NCBI RefSeq assembly: GCF_003583365.1
Contig: NZ_QXED01000002.1
Location: 248,001 to 312,000, forward strand
Length of the DNA stretch: 64,000 bases
Source of the DNA: Fibrisoma montanum
GTDB lineage: Bacteria; Bacteroidota; Bacteroidia; Cytophagales; Spirosomataceae
Direction of reading: 5' to 3'
Part shown: positions 17,680-26,324 of the stretch, piece after piece
Layout: each line of letters opens with the position of its first letter
How positions within the stretch are numbered: position 1 is the stretch's first letter
Notes under the pieces: generated by a model
The model's database searches: none
What the model was told of the DNA's origin: nothing
Seen by the model: only the letters and a program-made list of their open reading frames with translations
Position numbers and translations under genes: made by a program

Positions 17680-18738
17680 TTAACGTAGCGGTTTCCTGGC
17701 CCAGATCAGGCCGTAATCCATCTGCGTGGGAATGTCCTTACTGGTCGGCTCCAGTCCGGCTTCGGCAAACCAGCTGCGATACTCCCGGCGGCTGTAGCAG
17801 CGTCCTTTCGTGACCCAGAACAACTGCGCTGAGTAGTCCGTCACGGCCAGCGGTCCGTCGAGGGTATCGTCCAGAAAAGCGTCGTGTACCCAGAGTTCGC
17901 CCCCGGGCCGGAGTGCTTCCGCAAAGCGACGGGCCAGCTGTCGGCAGGTGTCCGTCGGCCAGTCGTGAAACAGGCTCGCGGCCAGCAGCACATCGGCTTG
18001 GGGGAGGGCGTCGGTCAGCATATCGCCGGGCTGGAACGTAAGGCGGCTGCGGACCGTATCGGCGCCCGGCCGACCGTTTTGGCTGAACGTATCGAGCAGT
18101 TCGTCGGCAACGGCCAGTACCTGCGGCCGGTCAACCAACGTAGCGGTCGAGGTGGGATTTGCCAGCAGCCATTCGAAGGTAAAAAAGCCACTGCCACCCG
18201 CTACGTCGAGCAGATGACCCGGGTGTTTCGGCATCCGGTCGGCCACCAGCGGAGACAAGTGCTGAGCCCGGCCGGCCAGCCCCAGCGTCAGGAAGCGGGC
18301 CTGCTGCGGGTCATCCATCGGCGAGTGCGCGTCGCCCTCTTTAACGAACGCCAGCCCCTCCGGGGCCTGCCGTGGGCCGTCGTTCCGTAGCCGTTCAACC
18401 ATGCCCAGCACGCCCGGATCGTTGCCTTCGAGACCCAGATAACCGGCCAGCGTAGGGCGGTTGCCCGGCGTCAGGTATTGGCCAAGCGCCGTAAGAGCCA
18501 GCCGGCCAGCCGTATCGTACTGAAGCATGCCCATGGCGCAAAGGGCCGGAAACAAGACCATGGCGGGCCGTTCGGCGAGGCCAAGGCGGTCGCGGAGGGT
18601 ACCGGGCAAAAGCGGGCCGTCGCTGAGGTGATCAAAAACCGACAGGTGGTGAACGGCGGCAATCAACAGCCGGGACCCGAACATGGCCCGCTGGTGGCGG
18701 GTGATGGGGGCCAGGTCAGGCGCGGAATGGGTTGGCAT
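17680..18738 (-). CDS. SAM-dependent O-methyltransferase (acetylserotonin type)
   Basis: A 352-residue protein with an N-terminal winged-helix dimerisation part (residues about 18-85) and a C-terminal Rossmann domain. Motif I is HLLDVAGGSGFFTFEWL, and the catalytic-region motif LLAASLFHDWP gives the His of small-molecule O-methyltransferases. The acceptor is unknown. The start lies only 9 bases after the stop of the MCE gene at 18748, so it is probably the last gene of the Mla-type operon; whether it acts on a lipid or quinone is inference. Confidence 0.85.
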   Translation of the reverse strand: MPTHSAPDLAPITRHQRAMFGSRLLIAAVHHLSVFDHLSDGPLLPGTLRDRLGLAERPAMVLFPALCAMGMLQYDTAGRLALTALGQYLTPGNRPTLAGYLGLEGNDPGVLGMVERLRNDGPRQAPEGLAFVKEGDAHSPMDDPQQARFLTLGLAGRAQHLSPLVADRMPKHPGHLLDVAGGSGFFTFEWLLANPTSTATLVDRPQVLAVADELLDTFSQNGRPGADTVRSRLTFQPGDMLTDALPQADVLLAASLFHDWPTDTCRQLARRFAEALRPGGELWVHDAFLDDTLDGPLAVTDYSAQLFWVTKGRCYSRREYRSWFAEAGLEPTSKDIPTQMDYGLIWARKPLR

Positions 18739-18747
18739 GCCGCAAAG

Positions 18748-19791
18748 TTACTGCACGGAATCTTTTGGTGCTACGCCCGACTGCTCCTGTTCTTTCTGCT
18801 GTTTAGCCCGCTCTTTTTCCCGCTTTCTGAAGAAACCGCGCAGCAGGAAGTTGTGCTGGGCGGCTTCCAGATCCTCGTTGAGCAACTGGCTGCCCCGGTT
18901 CAGATTCCGCAGCGTAGTTTTCAGGTTGCGCGACGTTTCTTCATCATTGAGCAGGGTTCCGATCGCATTGTTGTTCGAGGTAAGCTTAGTGGAGGCCTGA
19001 TTCAGCCTGCCGGACGCCTGACTTAACGTACTGACGGTTTCCTGCGCTTTGGTAGCCACTTGTTCAAGCTGCCCAATCGACGACCGAATGCGGCTGAACA
19101 CGACGGTATCCGTAACCAGTTCGTTAGCCAGGCCACCCTGCTTGTTGAGTTTGCCGGCAAATTGGGTCACCGCCCCCGACAACTGAACGGTGTTTTCGGA
19201 AGCCTGCTGCAGGTTGGTCATGGTTCGGCGGAAATTGGACGCCAGTACCGAATCCGTCAGCACCGCCCCAATCGTACCTTTGCCCCGTTTGATGTTGCCC
19301 AACAGGTCTTTCACGTCGTTGGTGACGCGCAGCAGGTTCTGGTTGTTTTCCTGAAGGGTCTCCAGCAGCTCGTCCGAACTGAGGGCTTCGCGGGTTTGGA
19401 GCCGGTCGCCTTCTTCGATCGGTTCGGCCTGGGTCGTACCGCCGAAAATCTCAACGATGCGGTTCCCGATCAGCCCGTCGGAGCTGATGGTAGCGCTGGC
19501 ATTCTTGCGGATGTAATCCTGTGAGCTTTTCTCGACGTTCATCTCCACTTCGACCTGGGCATTGCCGAGAAAGTGAACTCGCTTGACGGTGCCGATTTTC
19601 ACCCCGGAGAACCAGACGTTGTTGCCCGCCCGCAACCCGCCGACGTCTTTGAACACCGCATTGATCCGGATGCTGCTGGTAAACCGTTTCTGCTGGCCTC
19701 CCAGTACCAGAACTCCGGCAACCAGAATAATTAAACCCAGTATGATAAATATGCCGACGACGATTGAACGTCTGTTATCTCCCGCACTCAT
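18748..19791 (-). CDS. mlaD: MCE/MlaD-family lipid-transport protein
   Basis: A 347-residue protein with one N-terminal membrane anchor (SIVVGIFIILGLIILVAGVLVLG) and a MCE domain at about 38-115 (INAVFKDVGGLRAGNNVWFSGVKIGTVKRVHFL cut at two places for clarity: FKDVGGL and VWFSGVKIGTV). The C-terminal 200 residues are helical with heptad-like stretches, which in MCE proteins form the channel. It works with the adjacent ATPase and permease to move phospholipid between membranes. It starts 27 bases after the ATPase gene stop. Confidence 0.92.
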   Translation of the reverse strand: MSAGDNRRSIVVGIFIILGLIILVAGVLVLGGQQKRFTSSIRINAVFKDVGGLRAGNNVWFSGVKIGTVKRVHFLGNAQVEVEMNVEKSSQDYIRKNASATISSDGLIGNRIVEIFGGTTQAEPIEEGDRLQTREALSSDELLETLQENNQNLLRVTNDVKDLLGNIKRGKGTIGAVLTDSVLASNFRRTMTNLQQASENTVQLSGAVTQFAGKLNKQGGLANELVTDTVVFSRIRSSIGQLEQVATKAQETVSTLSQASGRLNQASTKLTSNNNAIGTLLNDEETSRNLKTTLRNLNRGSQLLNEDLEAAQHNFLLRGFFRKREKERAKQQKEQEQSGVAPKDSVQ

Positions 19792-19818
19792 GGTGGTTAG
19801 TTGATTTATAGCTGTCGA

Positions 19819-20592
19819 TTATTCAATGAAATTATAGTGGTAAAACTGTTGAACGCGCTCGTCGTTGGTGGCAAACACCTCGTCAAACGTACCCTGCCGC
19901 TCAAACCGGCCGTCCAGCAGCATGGCCAGGCGGTCGCCGGTTTCCTTGGCGCAGGTCAGGTCGTGGGTAATGATGATGGACGTAGCCCGGTGGCGTTCCT
20001 GCACCTCGTTAATCAGGTTGTTGATGTCGTTGGACGTAATGGGGTCCAGGCCGGCCGTCGGTTCGTCGTACAGCATGATGTCCGGTTTCAGAATGAGCGT
20101 CCGGGCAATACCGATCCGTTTGCGCTGCCCGCCCGATAGTTCGGAAGGCATCTGGTTGATGGTCTGGCTCAGGCCAACATCCTCCAGGGCTTCTTCCACG
20201 GCCCGGTTGATCTCCTGACGGCCGAGGTTACGCACGTTCCGAACTAGCGGAAACTCCAGATTCTCGCGGATGGTCATGCTGTCGTAGAGGGCGCTGCTCT
20301 GGAACGAAAAGCCAATTTTTAACCGTAGCTGATCCAGCTCCTTGACCGACAGGCTGTCTACATTGTGCCCCAGCACGTTGACCGTACCGGCGTCTGGTTT
20401 CAGCAGGCCGACGATGATTTTGATCAGTACGGACTTACCCGTTCCCGAGCGCCCGAGCACGACCAGGTTTTCACCCTGATACACATCGAGGTCCACGCCC
20501 CGCAGTACGTGCAGATCGCCGAACGATTTGCGCAGGTCCCGGATCGAAATGACGACGTTGTTGTAGTCGATATGTTCTTCGGTTCTTTTCAT
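19819..20592 (-). CDS. mlaF: ABC transporter ATPase, MlaF type
   Basis: A 257-residue ATPase. Walker A GRSGTGKS at 47-54, the signature LSGGQRKR at about 152-159, and Walker B DIMLYDEPTAGLDP near 171-184 are all intact. The protein matches the MlaF group that powers MCE systems. It follows the permease gene with a 4-base gap and precedes the MCE gene, so the order is permease-ATPase-MCE. No separate MlaB/MlaC genes are seen in this window. Confidence 0.95.
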   Translation of the reverse strand: MKRTEEHIDYNNVVISIRDLRKSFGDLHVLRGVDLDVYQGENLVVLGRSGTGKSVLIKIIVGLLKPDAGTVNVLGHNVDSLSVKELDQLRLKIGFSFQSSALYDSMTIRENLEFPLVRNVRNLGRQEINRAVEEALEDVGLSQTINQMPSELSGGQRKRIGIARTLILKPDIMLYDEPTAGLDPITSNDINNLINEVQERHRATSIIITHDLTCAKETGDRLAMLLDGRFERQGTFDEVFATNDERVQQFYHYNFIE

Positions 20593-20596
20593 GTCT

Positions 20597-21412
20597 TTAC
20601 ACCGCCCGTAGAGCCGCTACAATCTGCAGCGCCAGCAGTTCTTCGATAAAAACCAGAAACATGGACGTAACGACCGACGAGTTGGCGGCTTTCCCGACGC
20701 CTTCCGTACCCTTCGACGAGTGGTAGCCCTTGTAGCAGCCAACCATGCCGATGGTAAACCCGAATACGAACGATTTGATGACCGACGAAAACACGTCGAG
20801 GTAGGTGATGGCCCCGAAAAACTGTTCGATGAAGGCCGGAAAGCTCGTGGCTTCGTTGGCATTGACGTTGATGAACGCACCGACCATGGCCACAAAAATG
20901 GTGTACATTGTCAGGGTCGGAATCATGAACGTAGTTGCCAGAACGCGGCTAACGACCAGAAACTTATACGGGTTCGTGGCCGATACCTCCATCGCGTCAA
21001 TCTGCTCGGTTACTTTCATCGATCCCAGCTCGGCCCCGATGTTGGAGCCGACTTTACCCGATGCAATCAGGGCCGTGACGAGCGGAGCCAGCGCCCGAAC
21101 GATCGCGATGGCAATCAGCGACGGCAGCCACGACGTAGCGCCAAACTCAGCCAGCGATGGCCGCGACTGGTTGGTGAAAACGATGCCGGTAATGAAACCC
21201 GTCAGCGAGATGAGTCCGAGGGATTTATAACCAACCTCGAAAAACTGGCGAATAATCTCTCTGCCCTCATAGGGAGGCACGAGAACTTCCTTAAAAAAGC
21301 GGCCAACAAAAACCGCAACGTTGTAGAGTTCCAGAAAAACGCGGTCGAGCCGTCGCGAAACGACCGGTTTCTCGGTAGCTGCTTCTTCTGGTTTCGTAGT
21401 AGTGGACTCCAT
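20597..21412 (-). CDS. mlaE: MCE-system permease, MlaE type
   Basis: A 271-residue integral membrane protein matching MlaE permeases: about five membrane segments, with the conserved PLVTALIASGKVGSNIGAELG segment and the EQIDAMEVSATNP motif. The N-terminus is cytoplasmic and charged. It forms the membrane core for the ATPase and MCE proteins encoded downstream. It is the first gene of the operon, so its promoter should lie between 21413 and about 21520; no clear TTTG/TAnnTTTG pair was found. Confidence 0.93.
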   Translation of the reverse strand: MESTTTKPEEAATEKPVVSRRLDRVFLELYNVAVFVGRFFKEVLVPPYEGREIIRQFFEVGYKSLGLISLTGFITGIVFTNQSRPSLAEFGATSWLPSLIAIAIVRALAPLVTALIASGKVGSNIGAELGSMKVTEQIDAMEVSATNPYKFLVVSRVLATTFMIPTLTMYTIFVAMVGAFINVNANEATSFPAFIEQFFGAITYLDVFSSVIKSFVFGFTIGMVGCYKGYHSSKGTEGVGKAANSSVVTSMFLVFIEELLALQIVAALRAV

Positions 21413-21649
21413 TCACAAAGTTGTAACCTGGCCATTATTCAGTCTTCTGACCAGCGTAACCTTCATAACGCGAATAGCGAGTGTGGGGTTTGAATTTGTT
21501 ATGAACCGAACCCAAAAGAACGGCAGTCAGTAAGAAAATCTGACTGTCCGGCGTCGTTCGGCCCGCCGACAGTACCTGCCGTTCTCAGGATTTACCCCTT
21601 CGACGATCTCTGACAACTTTCGGGCAAGTAATGCCGTGAAGCTGTTTGG

Positions 21650-22015
21650 AATTCAAGGAAAGAAAACAAGAAGATTCCTCTGTTCACCCTGGATGATTTT
21701 CGGGCCGGAAACGGTAACATGATCAACCCTCTGCCCGCGGCCAACCGCATCCGGTGCATCCGTGAAGAGCGCTGGAAGTACGCCTACTATTTCTACATCG
21801 CTCCCCCGGAGCAGATGCCGCCCCAGTCGTATCCGCAGGAATAGGAAATGTATGACCTTGAGGCCAATCCGCAGGAGACCAACAACCTGGCTAACCCCAG
21901 CCATCCGAAATACAACGATCCGGTTATTGCCGCCGAACGCGACCGGCTTCACCAGAAGCTGCTGCGGCTGGAGCAGGAAAAACTGGGTGCCGCTGCGCTG
22001 GCCGTAGAAGCATAA
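21650..22015 (+). pseudogene. C-terminal remnant of a sulfatase gene with internal stop
   Basis: The plus-strand frame reads KKIPLFTLDDFRAGN, then RIRCIREERWKYAYYF, the usual C-terminal region of sulfatases, then meets TAG at 21842-21844 and continues in the same frame with EMYDLEANPQETNNLANP, HPKYNDPVIAAERDRLHQKL to TAA at 22013-22015. The catalytic N-terminal half is absent. Nothing else is recognised between 21413 and 21650. It is a degraded fragment, not a working gene. Confidence 0.8.
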
Positions 22016-22192
22016 CCGACCGCCCTGACGCAGAGTGTGCCAGCTGAAAAGCGGATAGTGTAGGCGTATGGGTCAACGTGATTCCCGGGTCACTAAGTGT
22101 TAGTGTTTCAACGGGGCTGCTGACGATGACCTGGCAGTCAACCGGTTGCACCTGTCCGCCGTTACGTCGGCGGGACGCGTGTAAGCGATCAC

Positions 22193-22232
22193 AAACCAAA
22201 AGAGGGGCCTTTTCAGGCCCCTCTTTTGGTTT
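22193..22232. terminator. Strong bidirectional terminator
   Basis: Perfect 18-bp inverted repeat with 4-base loop (AAACCAAAAGAGGGGCCT / reverse complement; 22193-22210 and 22215-22232). The A- and T-rich ends give U runs in both directions. It lies 28 bases after the stop of the minus-strand lytic transglycosylase gene. Confidence 0.9.
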
Positions 22233-22260
22233 GTTGGGTAAACCGATACGGCGACCGGGC

Positions 22261-23070
22261 TCACGCAGCCTGACGATAAAACGCGTCGGGCCGGACGTGG
22301 TACGTCGTTAATCGCTCCGTCGACAGAAACGAGGAGTAATCGTCGGGGCGCGACAGCAGTTCCTTATACAGCAGGACGCGGTACAGATAAAACCGGGTCT
22401 CACGCGGCAACCGCATCTGGTAGTAGCTGCAATCGGCCTGGCGTCGGAGTTGTGCTTTAATAAACCCCGGTCCTGCATTATAGGCCGCGGCTACCAGCGA
22501 CCACGAGCCAAACTGGGTGTAGAGCCGGCGGAGGTATTTGCAGGCCGCTTCGGTGGCTTTGCGGGTGTGGAACCGTTCGTCAACCCGGCCGCTTACCTTC
22601 AGGCCCAGTTCGCGGGCGGTGGCGGGCATCAGTTGCCAGTAGCCCCCCGCGCCTTTCCGCGATATGGCTTTGGCATTCAGGCCGCTTTCGGCCAGGGGGA
22701 CGTACCGGAAATCCGGGGGTATGTCATACTTCTCCAGGATTGGATCAATCGTGGGGAAAAAAGATTCCGATTTTTGCCGGAGACCACCCAACTGGCTGCT
22801 GTGTGGCCGGAAGCTGGTGAATACGTGTTTCCAGCGGCTAACGACATCGGCCTGATCGAGGGGCATGGTTTCGCCACAGAAGTTAACGTCCAGCAGTGGG
22901 AGGTCGGCCTCGTTGATCGCGTGCCGCAGCATAGAAGATGCGGCATGATCGGCAAAAACGGCTTTCGTGTTGTCTTTAAGGATGATTGGCGACGCGACAA
23001 ACTTGGTTGCGGCCATAGCGGCTGGGCGAACTACGGCCATCAGCAATGAAAATCCAACTCGTTTAATCAA
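22261..23070 (-). CDS. Lytic transglycosylase (SLT domain, MltD/Slt-like)
   Basis: A 269-residue secreted protein. The SLT domain is at about 95-215: catalytic Glu in VPLAESGLNAKAISRKGAGGYWQLMPAT, then AAYNAGPGF, which is the hallmark second motif. The N-terminus is hydrophobic and probably a signal peptide. Such enzymes cut the MurNAc-GlcNAc bond of peptidoglycan, giving anhydro ends. No LysM domains are present, so it is shorter than MltD. It stands alone with a terminator downstream. Confidence 0.88.
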   Translation of the reverse strand: MIKRVGFSLLMAVVRPAAMAATKFVASPIILKDNTKAVFADHAASSMLRHAINEADLPLLDVNFCGETMPLDQADVVSRWKHVFTSFRPHSSQLGGLRQKSESFFPTIDPILEKYDIPPDFRYVPLAESGLNAKAISRKGAGGYWQLMPATARELGLKVSGRVDERFHTRKATEAACKYLRRLYTQFGSWSLVAAAYNAGPGFIKAQLRRQADCSYYQMRLPRETRFYLYRVLLYKELLSRPDDYSSFLSTERLTTYHVRPDAFYRQAA

Positions 23071-23165
23071 AACACATTCACACTTGATACTGCTATCCTA
23101 ACGTTGTCGAACGTGCGAATCGTGCCTGATTATCAATATAATGCAGGCTTTTCTTCTATTGTAAC

Positions 23166-23211
23166 AAAAAACGCAGTGTAACCGGAAGCGCCTGTTTACA
23201 CTGCGTTTTTT
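23166..23211. terminator. Bidirectional-looking terminator hairpin
   Basis: AAAAAACGCAGTGTAA (23166-23181) pairs perfectly with TTACACTGCGTTTTTT (23196-23211) around a 14-base loop. It may end transcription from the DUF1059 gene at 23370. It lies upstream of the lytic transglycosylase start. The rest of 23071-23369 shows no gene. Confidence 0.65.
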
Positions 23212-23369
23212 ACGTATATTTATCGGTTAGACTATCTAGTAGATTTAATAAGTAGTGTTAACCTATGTTTTCGCTTCCGTTTCTGGTATGGATAGATCTA
23301 TTTACTAGGATTAGCTAAACTTTTACCAATTGGCTGAACGGTCACTATCCGGGCGGGTGACGGCTCCGG

Positions 23370-23540
23370 CTATTCGTCGCGGATCAGGGTACGAATCTGG
23401 CCCGCCATTTCAGGGGTTACCTGTGTGTTGTGGGCGGTTTGTGCGTGAGCAGCAGCCTGTTGAAGAACTTCATCTTCGCTGGCTGCGTGAATCTCGGCGT
23501 CGCAGTCAAAGCCGGCGTCGCGGCAACGGAGTGTTTTCAT
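23370..23540 (-). CDS. Small DUF1059-family protein, 56 residues
   Basis: The minus-strand frame from ATG 23540 to TAG at 23370 encodes MKTLRCRDAGFDCDAEIHAA and continues through EDEVLQQAAAHAQTAH to TLIRDE. This is the full-length pattern of DUF1059: CRD, GFDCD, an acidic helix with EDEVLQ, and an AHA..H segment. The conserved cysteines (Cys6, Cys13) and His could bind a metal, but the function is unknown. It is too short for usual gene cut-offs. Confidence 0.88.
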   Translation of the reverse strand: MKTLRCRDAGFDCDAEIHAASEDEVLQQAAAHAQTAHNTQVTPEMAGQIRTLIRDE

Positions 23541-23690
23541 GGCGTGGTTGGGTTCAGAATTAATTTCGTAGCTAAATTTAAACGGATTTTTTCAAACATT
23601 GACCGGGAATTTTCACCTATTTTTTGAGCGGTAGGGGTGTAGTAAAACTGATGCCTCTGCTGCTTTTTACAGTATACTTTTCGCTGAACA

Positions 23691-25397
23691 ATGCCCCTTC
23701 GCTCCCAAGAATGGTTTGGCCGCACCGGTAAAGACGGCTTTATCTACCGCGCCTGGATGAAAAACCAGGGTTTCCCGCATCACGAATTTGACGGCAAGCC
23801 GGTCATCGGTATCTGCAATACATGGTCTGAGTTAACGCCCTGCAACGCCCACTTCCGCGACCTGGCCGAGGCCGTGAAGCGGGGTGTCTGGGAGGCCGGT
23901 GGTTTTCCGCTGGAGTTTCCGGTGATGTCGCTGGGCGAGTGTCAGATCAAACCGACTGCCATGCTGTTCCGCAACCTGGCCAGCATGGACGTTGAAGAAT
24001 CCATCCGGGGCAATTCACTGGATGCCGTTATCCTGCTCTGTGGCTGCGACAAAACCACTCCTTCGCTGGTGATGGGGGCCTGCAGCGTGAATCTGCCTAC
24101 GCTGGTTGTGTCGGGCGGACCCATGCTGGCCGGCCGGTTCCAGGGGCGGAAAATTGGTACCAGCGACCTCTGGCGCTTTGCCGAGGACTACAAAACGGGC
24201 AAAATGACCCAGGCCGAATTTGTAGCCGCTGAAGCGAGCATGGCCCGCAGCCAGGGGCATTGCGCCGTGATGGGAACCGCGTCAACGATGGCCGCCATGG
24301 TCGAATCCCTGGGCCTGGCCCTGCCCGACAATGCTACCATCCCGGCCGCCGACTCGCGCCGGAAGGTGCTGGCTCATCTGTCGGGTATGCGGGCGGTTGA
24401 ACTGGTTAAAGAAGACATCAAACCGTCGGATATTCTGACGCGGCAGGCCTTCGAGAACGCAATCATGGTGAACGCGGCCCTGGGCGGTTCAACGAACTTC
24501 ATCATTCACCTGATGGCCATTGCCGGACGGGTAGGGGTGGAACTGTCGCTCGATGATTTCGACCGGTTGTCGGCCAAAATTCCGCTGCTGGCAAACCTTC
24601 AGCCGTCGGGCGAACACTTCGTTGAGGACCTCTTTTATGCTGGTGGCCTGCCCGCCATCATCCGCGAACTGCAGGGGTTTCTGCACAACGATGTACTGAC
24701 CGTCAATGGTCGTTCGCTGGGCGACAACTGCGTAACGGCCCAGTGCTACGACCCGGCTGTTATTGCGTCGGTCGATAAGCCGTTCAAGCCGGAGTCGGGC
24801 ATTGCGGTGCTGAAAGGAAACCTGTGCCCTAACGGCGCGGTGCTGAAACCGTCGGCCGCTACGCCGGAACTGATGAAGCATACCGGCCGGGCCGTGGTGT
24901 TCGAAAATATCGACGATTACAAAGCCCGGATCGATGACCCGGATCTGGACGTTGACCCGAGCTGCGTACTGGTCCTGAAAAACGTAGGACCCAAGGGGTA
25001 TCCGGGGATGCCCGAAGTGGGAAATATGCAGCTTCCGGCCAAAGTACTGGCCCAGGGCGTTCACGACATGGTACGGATCTCCGACGGACGGATGAGCGGT
25101 ACGGGTTTCGGAACGGTCGTGCTGCACGTATCGCCCGAAGCGGCCGTGGGCGGCAACCTCGCACTCGTTCAGAACGGCGACCTGATTACGCTCGACGTGG
25201 AGCAGCGGCTTCTGCATCTGCACGTATCGGACGAAGAGCTGGCCGGTCGGCTGGTGCATTTCAAAGTGCCGGAACTGGGCTATGACCGGGGCTACGTCGG
25301 GTTGTACATCCGGCACGTTACGCAGGCGCACGAAGGGGCTGATTTTGATTTCCTGCGCGGAGGGTCGGGTTCGGTGGTGAAGCGCGATTCGCACTGA
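23691..25397 (+). CDS. IlvD/Edd-family dehydratase, sugar-acid dehydratase type
   Basis: A 568-residue protein matching the IlvD/Edd family. Three cysteines that hold the iron-sulfur cluster are visible: Cys51 (LTPCNAHF), Cys119 (CGCDKTTP) and Cys191 (GHCAVMGTASTM). The layout and the N-terminal RSQEWFG resemble pentonate dehydratases such as arabinonate and xylonate dehydratases rather than the branched-chain biosynthesis enzyme. The reaction would be dehydration of an aldonic acid to a 2-keto-3-deoxy acid. An SDR gene follows 129 bases downstream, which fits an oxidative sugar pathway, but no sugar is proven. Confidence 0.85.
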   Translation: MPLRSQEWFGRTGKDGFIYRAWMKNQGFPHHEFDGKPVIGICNTWSELTPCNAHFRDLAEAVKRGVWEAGGFPLEFPVMSLGECQIKPTAMLFRNLASMDVEESIRGNSLDAVILLCGCDKTTPSLVMGACSVNLPTLVVSGGPMLAGRFQGRKIGTSDLWRFAEDYKTGKMTQAEFVAAEASMARSQGHCAVMGTASTMAAMVESLGLALPDNATIPAADSRRKVLAHLSGMRAVELVKEDIKPSDILTRQAFENAIMVNAALGGSTNFIIHLMAIAGRVGVELSLDDFDRLSAKIPLLANLQPSGEHFVEDLFYAGGLPAIIRELQGFLHNDVLTVNGRSLGDNCVTAQCYDPAVIASVDKPFKPESGIAVLKGNLCPNGAVLKPSAATPELMKHTGRAVVFENIDDYKARIDDPDLDVDPSCVLVLKNVGPKGYPGMPEVGNMQLPAKVLAQGVHDMVRISDGRMSGTGFGTVVLHVSPEAAVGGNLALVQNGDLITLDVEQRLLHLHVSDEELAGRLVHFKVPELGYDRGYVGLYIRHVTQAHEGADFDFLRGGSGSVVKRDSH

Positions 25398-25526
25398 TTG
25401 GCTTGCCGATAAACGACCATCGTATGAAAATAAGCCGTTTGACAACGTATTGCATCAGCTCCGCACCCTATTGAAAGAGCTTACCAACCGCAGTTTTCAG
25501 TACCTTTCGGCGCAAGGCTACGTAGC

Positions 25527-26315
25527 ATGACTCCATTCACCCAGTACCCGTTTCAAGATCAAGTGGCTGTTATTACCGGTGCCGGACAGGGGATCGGATT
25601 TGCCATCGCAAAAGCGCTGGTTCGGCAGGGAGCCGCCGTGCTCCTGAACGATTACGACGAGACACTGGCCCGTAAGGCCGTTGACGCCATTCAGCAGGAA
25701 GATCAGGAGGGGGGGCGTTGCGAAGCGTATTCCGGCGATGCCTCCGACGTAGCGTTTATTCAGCAGATGGTCAACGCGGCCGTGGAGCGGTTCGGGAAGT
25801 TAACCATCGCCGTCGCCAACGCGGGCATTACGGTTTTCGGGGATATTTTCACGACAACGCCGGAGGCCTTTCAGAAGATAGTGGACCTGAACCTGCGCGG
25901 TAGCTTTTTTCTGGCCCAGTTGGCTGCTACGCAAATGCGCGATCAGGGGGCGGGCGGCAGCGTTCTGTTCATGTCGTCGGTGGTGGGGCATCAGGCGCAC
26001 CCCGGCCTGCCGGCCTACAGCATGACCAAAGCCGGTCTGGAAATGCTGGCCAAACAACTGGTCATTGATTTTTCACCGCTTCAGATTACGGTCAACGCGA
26101 TCGCGCCGGGGGCCACCCTCACGGAACGGACGCTGGACGATCCAACCTACATTCCGATCTGGTCACGCATCACCCCGATGGGTCGCCCGGCTACGGTCGA
26201 GGATATTGCCAACGCGGCTTTGTTCCTGGTGTCGCCTGCATCGCGGCACATCACGGGACAAAGCCTGGTTGTCGACGGCGGCTGGACGAGCATAAGTCCT
26301 CCGCCGGTGTCGTAA
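25527..26315 (+). CDS. SDR-family oxidoreductase (glucose dehydrogenase/FabG-like)
   Basis: A 262-residue classical short-chain dehydrogenase. The cofactor motif TGAGQGIGFAIAKA, the NAG motif (VANAGITVFGD), catalytic Ser in MSSVVGHQ and YSMTK (Tyr and Lys) are all in place, followed by the C-terminal GQSLVVDGGW. Such enzymes oxidise sugars or reduce keto groups with NAD(P). It sits after the dehydratase on the same strand, which suggests that it supplies or removes the sugar acid; this is inference. Confidence 0.9.
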   Translation: MTPFTQYPFQDQVAVITGAGQGIGFAIAKALVRQGAAVLLNDYDETLARKAVDAIQQEDQEGGRCEAYSGDASDVAFIQQMVNAAVERFGKLTIAVANAGITVFGDIFTTTPEAFQKIVDLNLRGSFFLAQLAATQMRDQGAGGSVLFMSSVVGHQAHPGLPAYSMTKAGLEMLAKQLVIDFSPLQITVNAIAPGATLTERTLDDPTYIPIWSRITPMGRPATVEDIANAALFLVSPASRHITGQSLVVDGGWTSISPPPVS

Positions 26316-26324
26316 CCGGAATGC

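Noticed and set aside
17680-21412. Possible secondary-metabolite cluster because of the O-methyltransferase
   Set aside because: No synthase, peptide precursor or resistance gene is adjacent; neighbours are lipid transport genes.
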